Below, piece after piece: positions 23,384 through 36,300 of a stretch of 64,000 bases of DNA (its first letter is position 1; each line of letters starts with the position of its first letter). This DNA is from Periplaneta americana (taxonomy: Eukaryota > Arthropoda > Insecta > Blattodea > Blattidae). The position numbers and the translations under genes are program-made. Below the pieces are notes generated by a model. The model saw only the letters and a program-made list of their open reading frames with translations. It was not told where the DNA came from and ran no database searches. The stretch is taken from contig NW_027185534.1 in the NCBI RefSeq assembly GCF_040183065.1, forward strand, positions 62,001-126,000. Direction: 5' to 3'.

Positions 23384-24528
23384 GAGAATTTTTCTCCGTT
23401 CCATCTCTCTCTCATCATAAATACACTAAACAATCCACTCAAAATGTATTACTTCTTCAATTTTGGTGAAAACATTATCACAATTGGGATTCACTAACTG
23501 AAAATATATTTCAATACTCAGTGCATTGTATTTCTTTTTATGAATAAATATATACGCATAATTTTACGTTGTTACTATTTTCTTTTACCAAGCACATCCC
23601 CATCCTCAATGACTAGATTCAGTTTAATCATTGACATTCCCTCAATCATCCTCAGGTTTTATCATACAATCATGTAATGAATCCACCACTCCCAAATCAA
23701 TAAGCTACCACTGGAATTATGTTATATTCTGGTAACATATATGTTTAGAATAATCTCAACTTATACACCAATTCTTAAGGATTATTAATATTTGAAAACC
23801 TATATACCAATTCTTAATATTGGAAAAGGATTTCTAATATTTGAAAGGAAAGTGTTATAGGTTAATTCTCTAAACGAACCCAACCCTTTGGTTATGTGGG
23901 ATGGAAATGGATGGTTAAGACATAGAAGAAATTACAGTGCAAATCTATTTCCAAAAAGAACATTTATTACAATTCGAACATTCTTCATAATCAAGCTTAA
24001 CATTCACCACGCTTCATCATGGTCACTGTTTTTTACACTCAGAGCATTTAAATTGTGCGATTTCTTCTTCTTCAGCTCAAACCGAGACTGGAGATGCAGC
24101 ATCATCTAAATTAAAATTAAAAATAAATATTGTGAGACATTATTAACGCTATGGCTGCTATTACGCTACCAAATTTTTTTGACATAGATCTTTTATAAAA
24201 TATGTAATAGTGTAATAGTTGTGTAAATTCGAGCGTATTATTCATCATCTTGCCCCCCCTCCCACTGCTGTCTAAACTTGTTCAATGTCAATTATTCCAA
24301 ACTGCAATACTTCTTTCATTACACTTCTAAATAATTCACCTCATCATCCAGCCATATTACCTCCAAGGTCATTATAAAAAACATGTTTTTTATCATTACT
24401 CAGTAATTTCATCGTCGGATGTGACATTGCATAATATTTGCACACATAGCAGATAGCTATTATTTACTTGTAATCAATACAATATTTGTGTAACATAAGA
24501 CGCTGAGAGAACAATCGCCGGATGTTTG

Positions 24529-25321
24529 CATCATGCAATATTTGTGTAATATAACACGTTCCAGATGCTTCAGAAACATATTTTTATCATTACTCAGCAA
24601 TTGCATCGTCGCCGGAAGTGATTCAGCAAGCTTGCATAATATTTGCACACTTATACATATGTAATAACATATACATCTACATTGATTTATCTGCTACAAT
24701 TACTGCTCTAAATCATAATAATGTCACATTCTGATGAATTTAATGTTGGTAATAATGTATTAAATACGCTAAACAAACTACTCAATTTTACTTCAAAATG
24801 TATTACATTGGAATAATAATAATATGAGAAGAATGTATGTGTTTAATTTACAAGTGTGCTAGATTAATTTTTTTATCAATTGGCTTAAAGTACAACCATT
24901 TACGCCATCAATAATTCCCCCATTCCAATTTCAATTAACACTTGCGAATTTCCCTTACCCATTACTATTTATCAATTAAATTACTATTACATTAGAATTT
25001 TATCACATTCCCCCCCCCCATTTCCAACTTCAATTACAAATTTATAACATCACACTTTAAGTTATGACGTATGTATTTCAAATTATAAACAGCCATCACC
25101 CATTTCCAACTTCAATTACAAATTTATAACGTCACACTTTAATCTTCTTTATGACGAATAATAATAATAATGAGAAGAAGAAGAAGAAGCAATTGCTATA
25201 TTACGAACAGCTTCGGTAATAATGTATGGCATAAAATAAATCCAATAAATGTTACTTCAAAGTGTATTAAATTATTAATCAATCCAATAAATGTTACTTC
25301 AAAATGTATTAAATTGGAACC

Positions 25322-25379
<58 letters not shown>

Positions 25380-26420
25380 GGTGGCCATTATTCAGCACTT
25401 GCGTCTTCACCGGATTTGAATTAACAGCTTGCATATTATAAGCATCATGCAATATTTGTGTAATATGACACGTTGCAGATGCTTCAAAAACATGCTTTTA
25501 TCATTACTCAGCAATTGCATCGTCGCCGGAAGTGATTAAGCAAGCTTGCATAATATTTGCACGCTTCAACATATACATCTACATTGATTTATCTGCCACA
25601 ATTACTGCTCTAAATCATAATAATGTCACATTCTGATGAATTTAATGTTGGTAATGATGTATTAAATACGCTAAACAAACCACTCAAAATGTATTACTTT
25701 GGAATAATATGAGAAGAATGTATGTGTTTAATTTACAAGTGTGCTAGATTAATTTTTTTTATAAATTGGCTTAAAGTACAACCATTTACACCATCATAAT
25801 TCCCGCATTCCAATTTCCATTTCCCATTACTATTTATCAATTCAATTACCAGTACATTAGAATCTTAATATTTTTTATCAATTACTCAACAATTGGCTTA
25901 AAGTACAACCAGTTTCAGGACATCCATTGGACAGCTGGCCATTATTCAGCACTTGCGTCTTCACCGGATGTGAATTAACAGCTTGCATATTATTTGCATC
26001 ATGCAATATTTGTGTAATATGACACGTTGCAAGTGCTTAAAAAACATGATTTTATCATTACTCAGCAATTGCATCGTCGCCGGAAGTGATTCAGCAAGCT
26101 TGCATAATATTTGCACACTTATGCATTACACAACATATACATCTACGTTGATTTATCTGCTACAATTACTGTATTACGAAATAATAATGTCACATTCTGA
26201 ATGTTGGTAATAATGTATTAAATACGCTAAACAAACCACTCAAAATGTATTACACTAGAATAATGTGAGAAGAAAGTATATGTTTAATTTACAAGTGTGC
26301 TAGATTATTTTTTTTTATAAATTGGCTTAAAGTACAACCATTTACGCCATCAATAATTCCCCCATTCCAATTTCCATTTCCCATTACTATTTATCAATTC
26401 AATTACCAGTACATTAGAAT
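24529..26420 (+). repeat. Three copies of an internal AT-rich repeat (copy A transposon)
   Basis: A block starting CATCATGCAATATTTGTGTA and running through GCATCGTCGCCGGAAGTGAT, ATTTATCTGC and GGCTTAAAGTACAACCA begins at 24529, 25443 and 25997. The last two are a near-tandem pair about 555 bp apart; the first is 914 bp upstream. No reading frame is shared. CACTTGCGTCTTCACCGGAT precedes the last two copies. Confidence 0.85.
25322..25379. repeat. (ATA)n microsatellite, copy A
   Basis: About 19 trinucleotide units. The matching run in the duplicate (57879-57939) is one unit longer. Confidence 0.95.
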
Positions 26421-27200
26421 CTTAATATTTTTTATCAATTACTCAGCAATTGGCTTAAAGTACAACCAATAAAATTAGCAACCTTGCATAATATTTGCAC
26501 ACATAGCAGATAGTGATTATTTTAACATTCACAACTCACTTTCAAAAATACAAACATGTATCAACTTGTCTATTCCCCCTCCCCACTATACAAACTTGCA
26601 TGAACATGTGCATTTCAAATTATTACATTTCCAACTTCAATTAAAAATTTATGACGCCACACTTTAAGTTATGCCGTTCGTATTTCAAATTTTTACCCCC
26701 CCTCCCCCATTTCCAACTTCAATTACAAATTTATAACGTCACTTCAGCCACATCCTGTTTAATTTACAAGTGTGCTAGATTAATTTTTTATCCATTTATG
26801 TCCCACATTCCAACACCCATTCCCCAATCAATTAAATTACCATTACATTAGAATCTTAAGAAAAAGAATGTATGTGTTTATGTGTGATAGATTAATTCTT
26901 CGCCGGATGTGACCTTGCATAATATTTGCACACATAGCAGTTTTCAAACATGTATGAACTTGTGTCTTTCACCTGAGAACAATTGCCGGATATGACTCAG
27001 CATTATATTTGCACACATAGCAACATTGATGAGATAAACATGTATGAACTTGTCATACCACAACTTCAATTACATACCTGCATGACGTCACACTTTAACC
27101 TTGAACGCTTATGACGTAATTTAAGTTACGCCCCATTCCTACGTCATACTTTAAGCCCGCCACCCCCTCCGTGCTGTCATACTTTAAGCCCCGCCCCCTT

Positions 27201-27336
27201 CATGACGCCATACTTTGGCCCCGCCCACTTCTGACGTAATACTTTGGCCACGCCCACAATGACGTCACTTGCCACGCCCCCTAACACCTAGCTTACATCC
27301 TTACACCTGTGACGTAAGCATTATTTCTTATCTACT
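27201..27336 (-). repeat. 136-bp terminal inverted repeat, right (copy A)
   Basis: Inverse complement of 22415-22550 with about six substitutions and no gap. Just inside it, from about 27138, two more ATACTTTAAGCCC units continue a degenerate subterminal repeat of roughly 30 bp. Confidence 0.95.
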
Positions 27337-30300
27337 AAAAAACGACTGATAAAAAGCGGTCACATTGTGAATGATAAACCCATTCTGAAAGAATTAGCAC
27401 AATCCGTTGGAATTTGCAGCTTTTATTAATGTCTATACGGAAAAATGCATTTCTAGCTCGAGAAACGACGATTTTTCCACTTTAACCATTTACACTAACA
27501 AACTTAGACATTTCTGGACGCCAACATGAATCTTTGGATAGAAATACGTGTGTCCAAACGAATTTGACACTTTTTAAGAAACTAGAGAAATCCGATGGGA
27601 TTTGTAGATTTTATTTTTGATTATATAGCTTAAAATCACGCAAAGAAATAAATTTTTAGAGAAATTTTGTATGAGTGGAAAAAAGAAACGAGTGATAAAA
27701 TGTGGTCTCATTGTGAATGTTAAACACATTCAGAAGGAATTAGCACAATCGCTTGGAATTTGTAGGTTTTATTAATGTCAACAAATTATTAGAGATATTT
27801 TGTATTAATTGAAAATCGAAACGAGTGATAAAAAGCGGTCTCATTGAGAATGTTAAACCCATTCTGGAAGAATTACTACAATCGGTTGCAATTTGCAGGG
27901 TTTATTAAAGTATTTACGCAATAACGCATTTCTAGCTCAAGAAACGACGATTTTTCCACTTTAACGATTTACACTAAAAAACTCATATCTTTCTTGAAGC
28001 GAACATCAATCTTTGTATAGAAATATGTCTATCCACATGAATTTTACATTTTTTTAAGAAACTAGAGAAATCCGATGGGATTTGTAGATTTTATTCTTAA
28101 TTATATAGCTTTAAATCTCTCAAAAAGACAAATATTTAGAGAAATTTTGTATGAGTAGAAAATCGAAACGAGTGATAACAAGCGGTCTCATTGTGAATGT
28201 TAAACCCATTCTGGAAAGAAGTAGCACAATCGTTTGGAATTTGTAGGTTTTATTAATGTATATACGAAAAAACGCATTTCTAGCTCGAGAAACGATGATT
28301 TTTCGACTCTGACAATTTACACTAACAAACTCACCTCTCTCTGGACGTGAACATGAATCTTTAGATAGAAATAGCTGTGTCCACACCAATTTGACATTTT
28401 TTTAAGAAACTAGAGAAATCGGATAGTATTTGCAGATATTACTCATGATTATATAGAGTAAATCTTCGCGAAAACCAAAGTATAAGAGAAATTTGTCTGA
28501 GTGGAAAATCGAAACGAGTGATAAAATGCCGTCTCATTTTGAATGTTAAAGCCATTCAGAAAGAATTAGCACAATCGGTTGGAATTTGTAGCTTCTATTA
28601 ATGTATATACGAAAAAACGCTTTTCAAGCTCGAGAAACGACGAATTTCCACTTTAACAATTAACACTAATATACTCACCTTTCTCTGGACGCGAACATGA
28701 ATCTTTGGATAGAAATACGTGCGTCCACAGCAATTTGACATTTTTTTAAGAAACTAGAGAATTCGGATAGGATTTGTAGATTTATTCATGATTAAATACC
28801 TTAAAATCTCGCAAAAACCCAAGTATAAGGGAAATTTAGTCCCAGTGCAAAATCGAAACGAATGATAGAATGTGGTCTCATTGTGAATGTTAAACCCATT
28901 CAGAAGGAATTAACACAATCGTTTGGAATTTGTAGGTTTTATTATTATATATACTAAAAAACGCATATCTAACTCGAGAAACAACGATTTTTCCACTTTA
29001 ACAATTTACACTAACAATCTCACATCTCTCTGGACGTGGACATGAATCTTTGGATAGTAAGAAGTGTGCCCAAAAGATTATGACATTTTTTTTAAGAAAC
29101 TAGAGAAATCAGCTGGGATTTGTATAACTTAATCATACTTATATAGCTTAAAATCTCGCAAAAAAGAACAAATTTTTAGAGAAATTTTGTGTGAGTGGAA
29201 AATCAAAAACGAGTGATAAAATGAGGTCTCATTGTGAATGTTAACCCCATCCAGAAGGAATTAGCACAATAATATGGAATTTGAAGGTTTTATTAATGTA
29301 TATAGAAAAAAACGCATTTCTAGCTCGACAAAACGACGATTTATCCACTTCGACAATTTACACTATCAAACTCACCTCTCTCTGGACGCGAACATGATTC
29401 TTTGGATAGAAATACGTGTGTCCACAAGAATGTGAAATATTTTAAAAACAAGAGTAATAGGATGGCATTTGTAGGTTTTATTCATGATTATATAGCTTAA
29501 AATCTCCCAAAAACCGAAGTTTAAAAAATTTTGTCATAGTGCAAAATTCAACCGAGTGATAAAATGCGGTCTCTTTGTGAATGTTAATCCCTTTCAGAAA
29601 GAATTAGCACAATCGGTTGGAATTTGCAGGTTTTATTAATGTACATACAAAAAACGCATTTCTAGCTCGAGAAACGACGATTTTTTCACTTTAATCATTT
29701 ACACTAACAAACACAGCTCTTTCTGGATGCTAACCTGAATCTTTTGGATAGAAATACGTGTGTCCACACGAATTTGATATTTTTTTAAGAAACTAGAGAA
29801 ATCCGCTGGGATTTGTAGATTTTATTCATAATTATATAGTTTAAAATCTCGCAAAAAAAAAAAACAAAAAAAACAAAAAATTAGTGTTAATTTGTATGAG
29901 TGGAAAATCGAAACGTGTGATAAAATGTGGTCTCAATGTGAATGTTAAACCCATTCAGAAGGAATTAGCACAATCGTTTGGAATTTGTAGGTTTTAATAA
30001 TGTATATACAAAACAACGCATTTCTACCTCCACAAACGGCGATTTTTCCACTTTAACGATTTACACTAACAAACTCAGAACATTCTAGACGCGAACATGA
30101 AACTTTGGATAGAAATAGGTGTGTCCAGACGAATTTGACATTTTTTGAAGAAACTAGAGAAATCCGACGGGATTTGCAGATATTATTCATAATTATATAG
30201 CTTAAAAACTTGCCAAAAAACAAATTTTTAGAGAAATTTTGAATGAGTGGAAAATCGAGACGAGTGATAAAAAGCGGTCACATTGTGAATGTTAAACCCA

Positions 30301-33300
30301 TTCAGAAAGAATTAGCACAATCGGTTGCAATTTGTACTTTTATTAATGTATATACGAAAAAACGCAATTCTAGCTCGAGAAACGAAGATTTTTCCACTTT
30401 AACGATTTACACTAACAAACTCATATCTGACTTGAGGCGAACATACATTTTTGTATAGAAATAGGTGTGTCCACACGAATTTGACATTTTTTTAAAAAAC
30501 TAGAGATATCCGATGCGATTTGCAGATTTTATTTTTGATTATATAGCTTAAAATCTCGCAAAAAAACAAATATTTAGAGAAATTTTGTATGAGTGGAAAA
30601 TCGAGACGAGTCATAAAAAGCGGTCACTTTGTTAATGTTAAACCCATTCGGAAAGAATTAGCACAAGCGGTTGCAATTTGTGATTTTATTAATGTATATG
30701 CGAAAAAACGCAATTCTAGCTCGAGAAACGACGATTTTTCCACTCTAACGAATTACACTAACAAACACACCACTTTCTGGACGTGAACATCAATCCTTCG
30801 ATAGAAATACGTGTTTCCACACGAATGTGACATTTTTTTTTTAAATCTAGAGAAATCGGATGGGATTTGTAGATTTTTCATGATTATATAGATAAAAATC
30901 TCGCAAAAACCAAATTTTTAGAGAAATTTTGCCAGAGTGGAAAATCCAAACCAGTGATAAAAAGCGATCTCATTGTGAATGTTAAACCCATTTAGAAAGA
31001 ATTAGCGCAATCTCTTGGAATTTGTATGTTTTGTTAATCTATATACGAAAAAACGCATTTCTAGCTCGAGAATCGACGATTTTTCAACTTTAACGATTTA
31101 CACTAACAAACTCATATCTTTCTGGACACGAACATGAATCTTTGGAGAGAATTAGATGTGACTTCACGAATTTGACATTTTTTGAAGAAACTAGAGTAAT
31201 CCGATGGGATTTGTAGAAATTATTCATAATTATATAGCTTAAAATCTCGCAAAAAACAAAGTATAAGAGAAATTTAGTCTGAGTAGAAAATCGAAACGAG
31301 TGATAAAATGCGGTCTCATTGTGAATGTTAAACCCATTCAGAAGGAATTAGCTCAAACGTTTGGAATTTGTAGGTTTTAAAATTATACATACAAAAAAAC
31401 GCATTTCTATCTCGAGAAACGACGATTTTTACACTTTAACGAATTACACTAACAAACTCAGATCTTTCTGGACGTCAACATGAATCTTTTAATAGAAAAA
31501 CGTGTGTCCACACGAATTTGACATTGTTTTAGTAGACTAGAGATATCCGATGGGATTTGTAGATTTTATTTTTTATTATATAGCTTAAAACCTCACAAAG
31601 AAACGAAATTTTAGAGATATTTTGTATGAGTGGAAAATCTATACGACTGATAAAATGTGGTCTCATTGTGAATGTTAAACCCATTCAGAAGGAATTAGCA
31701 CAATACTTTGGCATTTGTACGTTTTATGAATGTATATACAAAAAAAACCCAATTCTCACTCGAGAAACGACGATATTTCCAATTTCACGAATACACTAAC
31801 AAACACACCTCTTTGTGGACGTGAACTTCAATCTTTGGATAGAAATACGTGTTTCCACACGAATTTGACATTTTTTAAAGAAACTAGAGAAATCGGATTG
31901 GATTTGTAGATTTTATTCATGGTTATATAGCTTAAAATCTCACAAATAAAAAATTCTCAGACTAATTTTGTCTGAGTGGAAAATCGAAACCAGTGATAAA
32001 AAGCGGTCTCATTGTGAATGTTAAACCCATTCAGAAAGAATTAGCACAATCTGATGGAATTTGTATGTTTTGTTAATCTATATACGAAAAAACGCATTTC
32101 TATCTATGTTTTGTTAATCTATATACGAAAAAACGCATTTCTATCTCTAGAATAGACGATTTTTCAACTTTAACGATTTACACAAACAAACTCATATCTT
32201 TCTGGACGCCAACATGAACCTTTGGATAGAAATAGGTGTGTCCACACGGATTTCACATTTTTTGAAGAAACTAGAGAAATCCGATGGGATTTGTAGATTT
32301 TAATCATAATTATATAGCTCAAAATCTCGCAAAATTACAAATTATTAGAGATATTTTTTATGAGTGGAAAATCTAAACGAGTGATTAAATGTGGTCTCAT
32401 TGTGAATGTTAAACCCATTCAGAAGGAATTAGCACAATCGTTTGGAATTTGTAAGTTTTATTAATGTATATACAAAAAAACGCATTTCTACCCCGACAAA
32501 CGGCGATTTTTCCACTTTAACGAATTACACTAACAAACACACCTCTTTCTGGAAGTGAACATCATTCTTTGTATAGAAATACGTGTTTCCACTCGAATTT
32601 GAGATTTTTTTAAGAAACTTGGGAAATCGGATGGGATATGTAGATTTTATTCTTGATCATATATCTAAAAATTTCGCAAAAATCAAATTTCTACAGAAAT
32701 TGTGTCAGAGTGGAAAATCGAAACCAGTGATAAAAAGCTGTCTCACTCTAAATGTTAAACCCATTCAGAAAGAATTAGCACAATCGTTTGGTATGTATAG
32801 GTTATATTAATATATATACGAAAAAACGCATTTCTACCTCGAGAAACGACGATTTTCCACTTTAACGATTTACACTAACAAACTCATATCTTTCTGGACG
32901 CGAACGTGAACCTTTGGATAAACATAGGTGTGTCCACACGAATTTGACAATTTTTGAAGAAACTAGAGAAATCCGACGGGATTTGTAGATATTATTCATT
33001 ATTATATAGCTTAAAATCTCGCAAAGAAACAAATATGTATAGAAATTTCGTATGAGTGGAAAATCGAGACGAGTGATAAAAAGCGGTCTCATTGTGAATG
33101 TTAAACTCATTCAGAAAGAATTAGCATAATCGGTTGCAATTTGTTCTTTTATTAATGTATATACGAAAATACGCATTTCTAGATCGAGAATGACGATTTT
33201 TCCACTTTAACGATTTACACTAACAAACTCATATATTTCTGGACAAGAACATGTATCTTTGGATATAAATAGATGTGTCCTCACGAATTTGACATGTTTG

Positions 33301-36300
33301 CAAGAGACTAGAGAAATTCCATGGGATTTGTAGATTTTATTCATAATTATATAGCTTAAAATCTCGCAAAAACCAAAGCATAAGAGAAATTTAGTCTGAG
33401 TGTAAAATCGAAACGAGTGATAAAATGCGGTCTCATTGTGAATATTAAACACATTCAGAAGAAATTAGCACAATCGCTTGGAATTTGTAGGTTTTATTAT
33501 TGTATATACAAAAAAACGCATTTCTAACCCGAGAAACGACGATTTTTCCACTTTAACGATTTACACTAACAAACTCAGATCTTTCTGGACGCGAACATAA
33601 AGCCTTTAATAGAATCACGTGTGTCCACACGAATTTGACATTTTTTTAACAAACTAGAGAAATCCGATGGGATTTGTAGATATTATTTTTGATTATATAG
33701 CTTAAAACCTCGCAATGAAACAAATTTTTAGAGAAATTTTGTATTTGTGGAAATTTCAAACGAGTGATAAAAATCGGTCTCTTTGTCAATGTTAAACCCA
33801 TTCAGAAAGAATTAGCACATGCGGTTGGAATTTGTAGGTTTTATTAATGTATATACGAAAAAAACCCATTTCTAGCTCGAGAAACGACGATTTTTCCACT
33901 TTAGCGGTTTACACTAACAAACTCATATCTTTCTGGACGCGAACATGAATCTTTGGATAGAAATCGGTGTGTCCACACGAATTTGAAATTTTTTTAAGAA
34001 ACTAGAGAAATCCGATGGGCTTTGTAGATTTTATTCATAATTATATATCTTAAAATCTCGCAAAAAACAAAGTTTTAGGGAAATTTAGTATGAGTGGAAA
34101 ATCGAAACGAGTGATAAAAAGCTGTCTCATTATGAAATTTAAACCCATTCAGAAAGAATTAGCACATTCGGTTGAAATTTTTAGCTTTTATTAATGTATA
34201 TACGAAAAAACGCATTTCTAGCTCGAGAAACAACGATTTTTCCACTTTGAACATTTACACTAACAAATGCCTCTCTCTCTGGACGTGAACATGAATCTTT
34301 GGATAGTGATAGGTGTGCCACACGAATTTGTCATTTCTTTAAGAAATTAGAGGATTCGGATGGGATTTGTAGGTTTTTATTCATGACTAAATAGCTTAAA
34401 ATCTCGCAGAAACCAACGAATAAGGGAAATTTATTCTGAGAGGAAAATCGAAACGAGTGATAAAATGCGGTCTCATTGTGATCTTTAAACCCATTCGGAA
34501 GTAATTAGCACAATCGTTTGCACTTTGCAGATTTATATTATTGTATAAACAAAAAAACGCATTTCTAACTCGAGAAACGACGATTTTTCCACTTTAACGA
34601 TTTACTCTAAAAAACTCAGGAATTTCTGGACGCGAACATGAATCTTTTAAAAGAAATACGTGTGTCCACAAGAATTTGACATTTTATTAATAAACTAGAG
34701 AAATCCGATGGGATTTGTAGATTTTATTTTTCATTATATAGGTTAAAATCTCGCAACGAAACAAATATTAAGAGAAATTTTGTATGAGTGGAAAATCGAA
34801 ACCAGTGATAAAATATGGTCTCTTTGTGAATGTTAAACCCATTCAGCAGGAATTAGCACAAGAGTTTGGCATTTGTAGGTGTTATGAATGTATATACAAA
34901 AAAAATCATTTCTAGCTCGAGAAACGACGATTTTTCCACTTTAACGAATTACAATAACAAACACACCTCTTTCTGGACGCGAACATCAATCTTTGGATAG
35001 AAATACGTGTTTCCACACGAATTTGACATTTTTTTTAAGAAACTAGAGTAATCGGATTGGATTTGTAGATTTTATTATTGATTATATTGCTGAAAATCTC
35101 GCAAAAACCAAATTTTTAGAGAAATTTTGTCTGAGTGGAAAATCGAAACCAGTGATAAAAAACAGTCTCATTTGAATGTTAAACCCATTCAGAAAGAATT
35201 AGCAGAGTCGGTTGGAATTTGTGGGTTTTGTTGTTGTATATACAAAAAAAAAACGCATATCTAGCTCGAGAATCGACGATTTTTTCACTTTAACGATTTA
35301 CACGAACATACTCACCTCTCTCTGGACGCGAACATGAAACTTTGGATAGAAATACGTGTGTCCACACGAGTTTGACATTTTTTAAGTAACTAGAGAAATC
35401 GGATGGGATTTGTAAATTTTATTCATGTTTATATAGATTAAATCTCGCAAAAACCAAAGTTTAAAAGAAATTTTGTCTGAGTGGATAACCGAAACGAGTG
35501 AAAAATGTAGTCTCATTGTGAATGTTAAAACAATTCAGAAAGAATTAGCACAATGGGTTGGAATTTGTACGTTTTAATAATGTATATACGAAAAAACGCA
35601 TTTCTAGCTCGAGAATCGACTATTTTTCCACTTTAGCGATTTACACTAACTAACTCATATCATTCTGGACGCCAACATGAACCTTTGAATAGAAATAGGT
35701 GTGTCCACACGAATTAGACATTTTTGTTAGAAACTAGAGAAATCCGCTGGGATTTGTAGATTTTATTCACAATTAAATAGCTTGAAATCTCGCAAAAAAC
35801 AAATTATTAGAGAAACGTTGTAAGAGTGGAAAATCGAAACGAGTTATAAAAAGCGGTCTCATTGTGAATGTTAAACCCATTCTGAAAGAATTAGCACAAT
35901 CGGTTGGAATTTGTAGGTTTTATTAATGTATATACGAAAAAACGCATTTCTAGCTCGAGAAACGACGATTTTTTTACTTTAGCGAATTACACTAACAAAC
36001 TCATTTCTTTCCTGAAGCCAACATGATCCTTTGGATAGAAATAGGTGTGTCCACACGAATTTGACATTTTTTGAAGAAACTAGAGAAGTCCGATGGGATT
36101 TGTAGATTTTATTCATAAATATATAGCTAAAAATCTCGCAAAAAAAAACGAATATTTAGAGAAATTTTGTATGACTGGAAAATCGAAACAAGTAATGAAA
36201 AGCGGTCTCGTTTTGAATGTTATACACATTCAGAAAGAAGTTAACACAATCGGTTGGAATTTGTACGTTTTATTAATGTACATATGAAAAACGCATTTCT

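Larger units (their letters stand above)
22601..23418 (-). mobile_element. Fold-back tRNA-SINE composite (copy A)
   Basis: An 818-bp insertion inside the transposon is flanked by an 11-bp direct repeat, AAATACACTAA, at 22590-22600 and 23419-23429, a retroposon-like target duplication. Two arms, 22662-23022 and 23058-23418, are inverse complements over 361 bp with no gap and about four mismatches, separated by 35 bp. Each arm holds one tRNA-like head and about 220 bp of further shared sequence. The extra 61 bp at the left is the sense 3' tail of the minus-strand copy. Being inserted once, with one target duplication, implies the inverted dimer formed before or during insertion. Confidence 0.88.
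22415..27336. mobile_element. Long-TIR DNA transposon, non-autonomous, copy A
   Basis: A 4.92-kb element begins AGTAGATAAGAAAT and ends with the complement. Its inverted termini, 22415-22550 and 27201-27336, are each 136 bp, pair without gaps and differ at about six bases. They are GC-rich, with several CRE-like TGACGTCA words, while the interior is AT-rich. No transposase could be recognised: 23430-24480 holds nothing I can name, and 24500-26450 is repeated AT-rich sequence. The flanks TCGAAAC (left) and AAAAAAC (right) share only AAAC, so target duplication length and superfamily stay open. A fold-back retroposon sits near the left end. Confidence 0.88.
20962..31095 (+). repeat. Segmental duplication, copy A
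   Basis: This stretch is repeated in direct orientation at 53520-64000. The offset is 32558 at the left, about 32560 to the right of the transposon, 33256 after about 29055 and 32905 after about 30550. It spans satellite, the whole 4.9-kb transposon with its fold-back insertion, and satellite again. Differences are scattered single bases apart from monomer-sized gains and losses. The right limit of copy A is unknown because copy B reaches the end of the window. Confidence 0.97.

Noticed and set aside
23888-24109. 73-codon open frame inside the long-TIR transposon, with CxxC-like words on the opposite strand (CSECKK, CSNCNKC)
   Set aside because: The minus-strand frame with the Cys pairs has several stops and no extended similarity to a known domain. 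The plus-strand frame is low complexity. Two copies exist only because the region is duplicated.
30243-30458. Recurring 60-140 codon open frames in satellite monomers, plus strand (MSGKSRRVIKSG...) and minus strand (MGLTFTMRPLFITRFDF...)
   Set aside because: They are the same monomer sequence read in two frames. Neighbouring monomers break them by stops and indels, both strands show them equally, and no domain is recognisable, so they are chance openings rather than genes.
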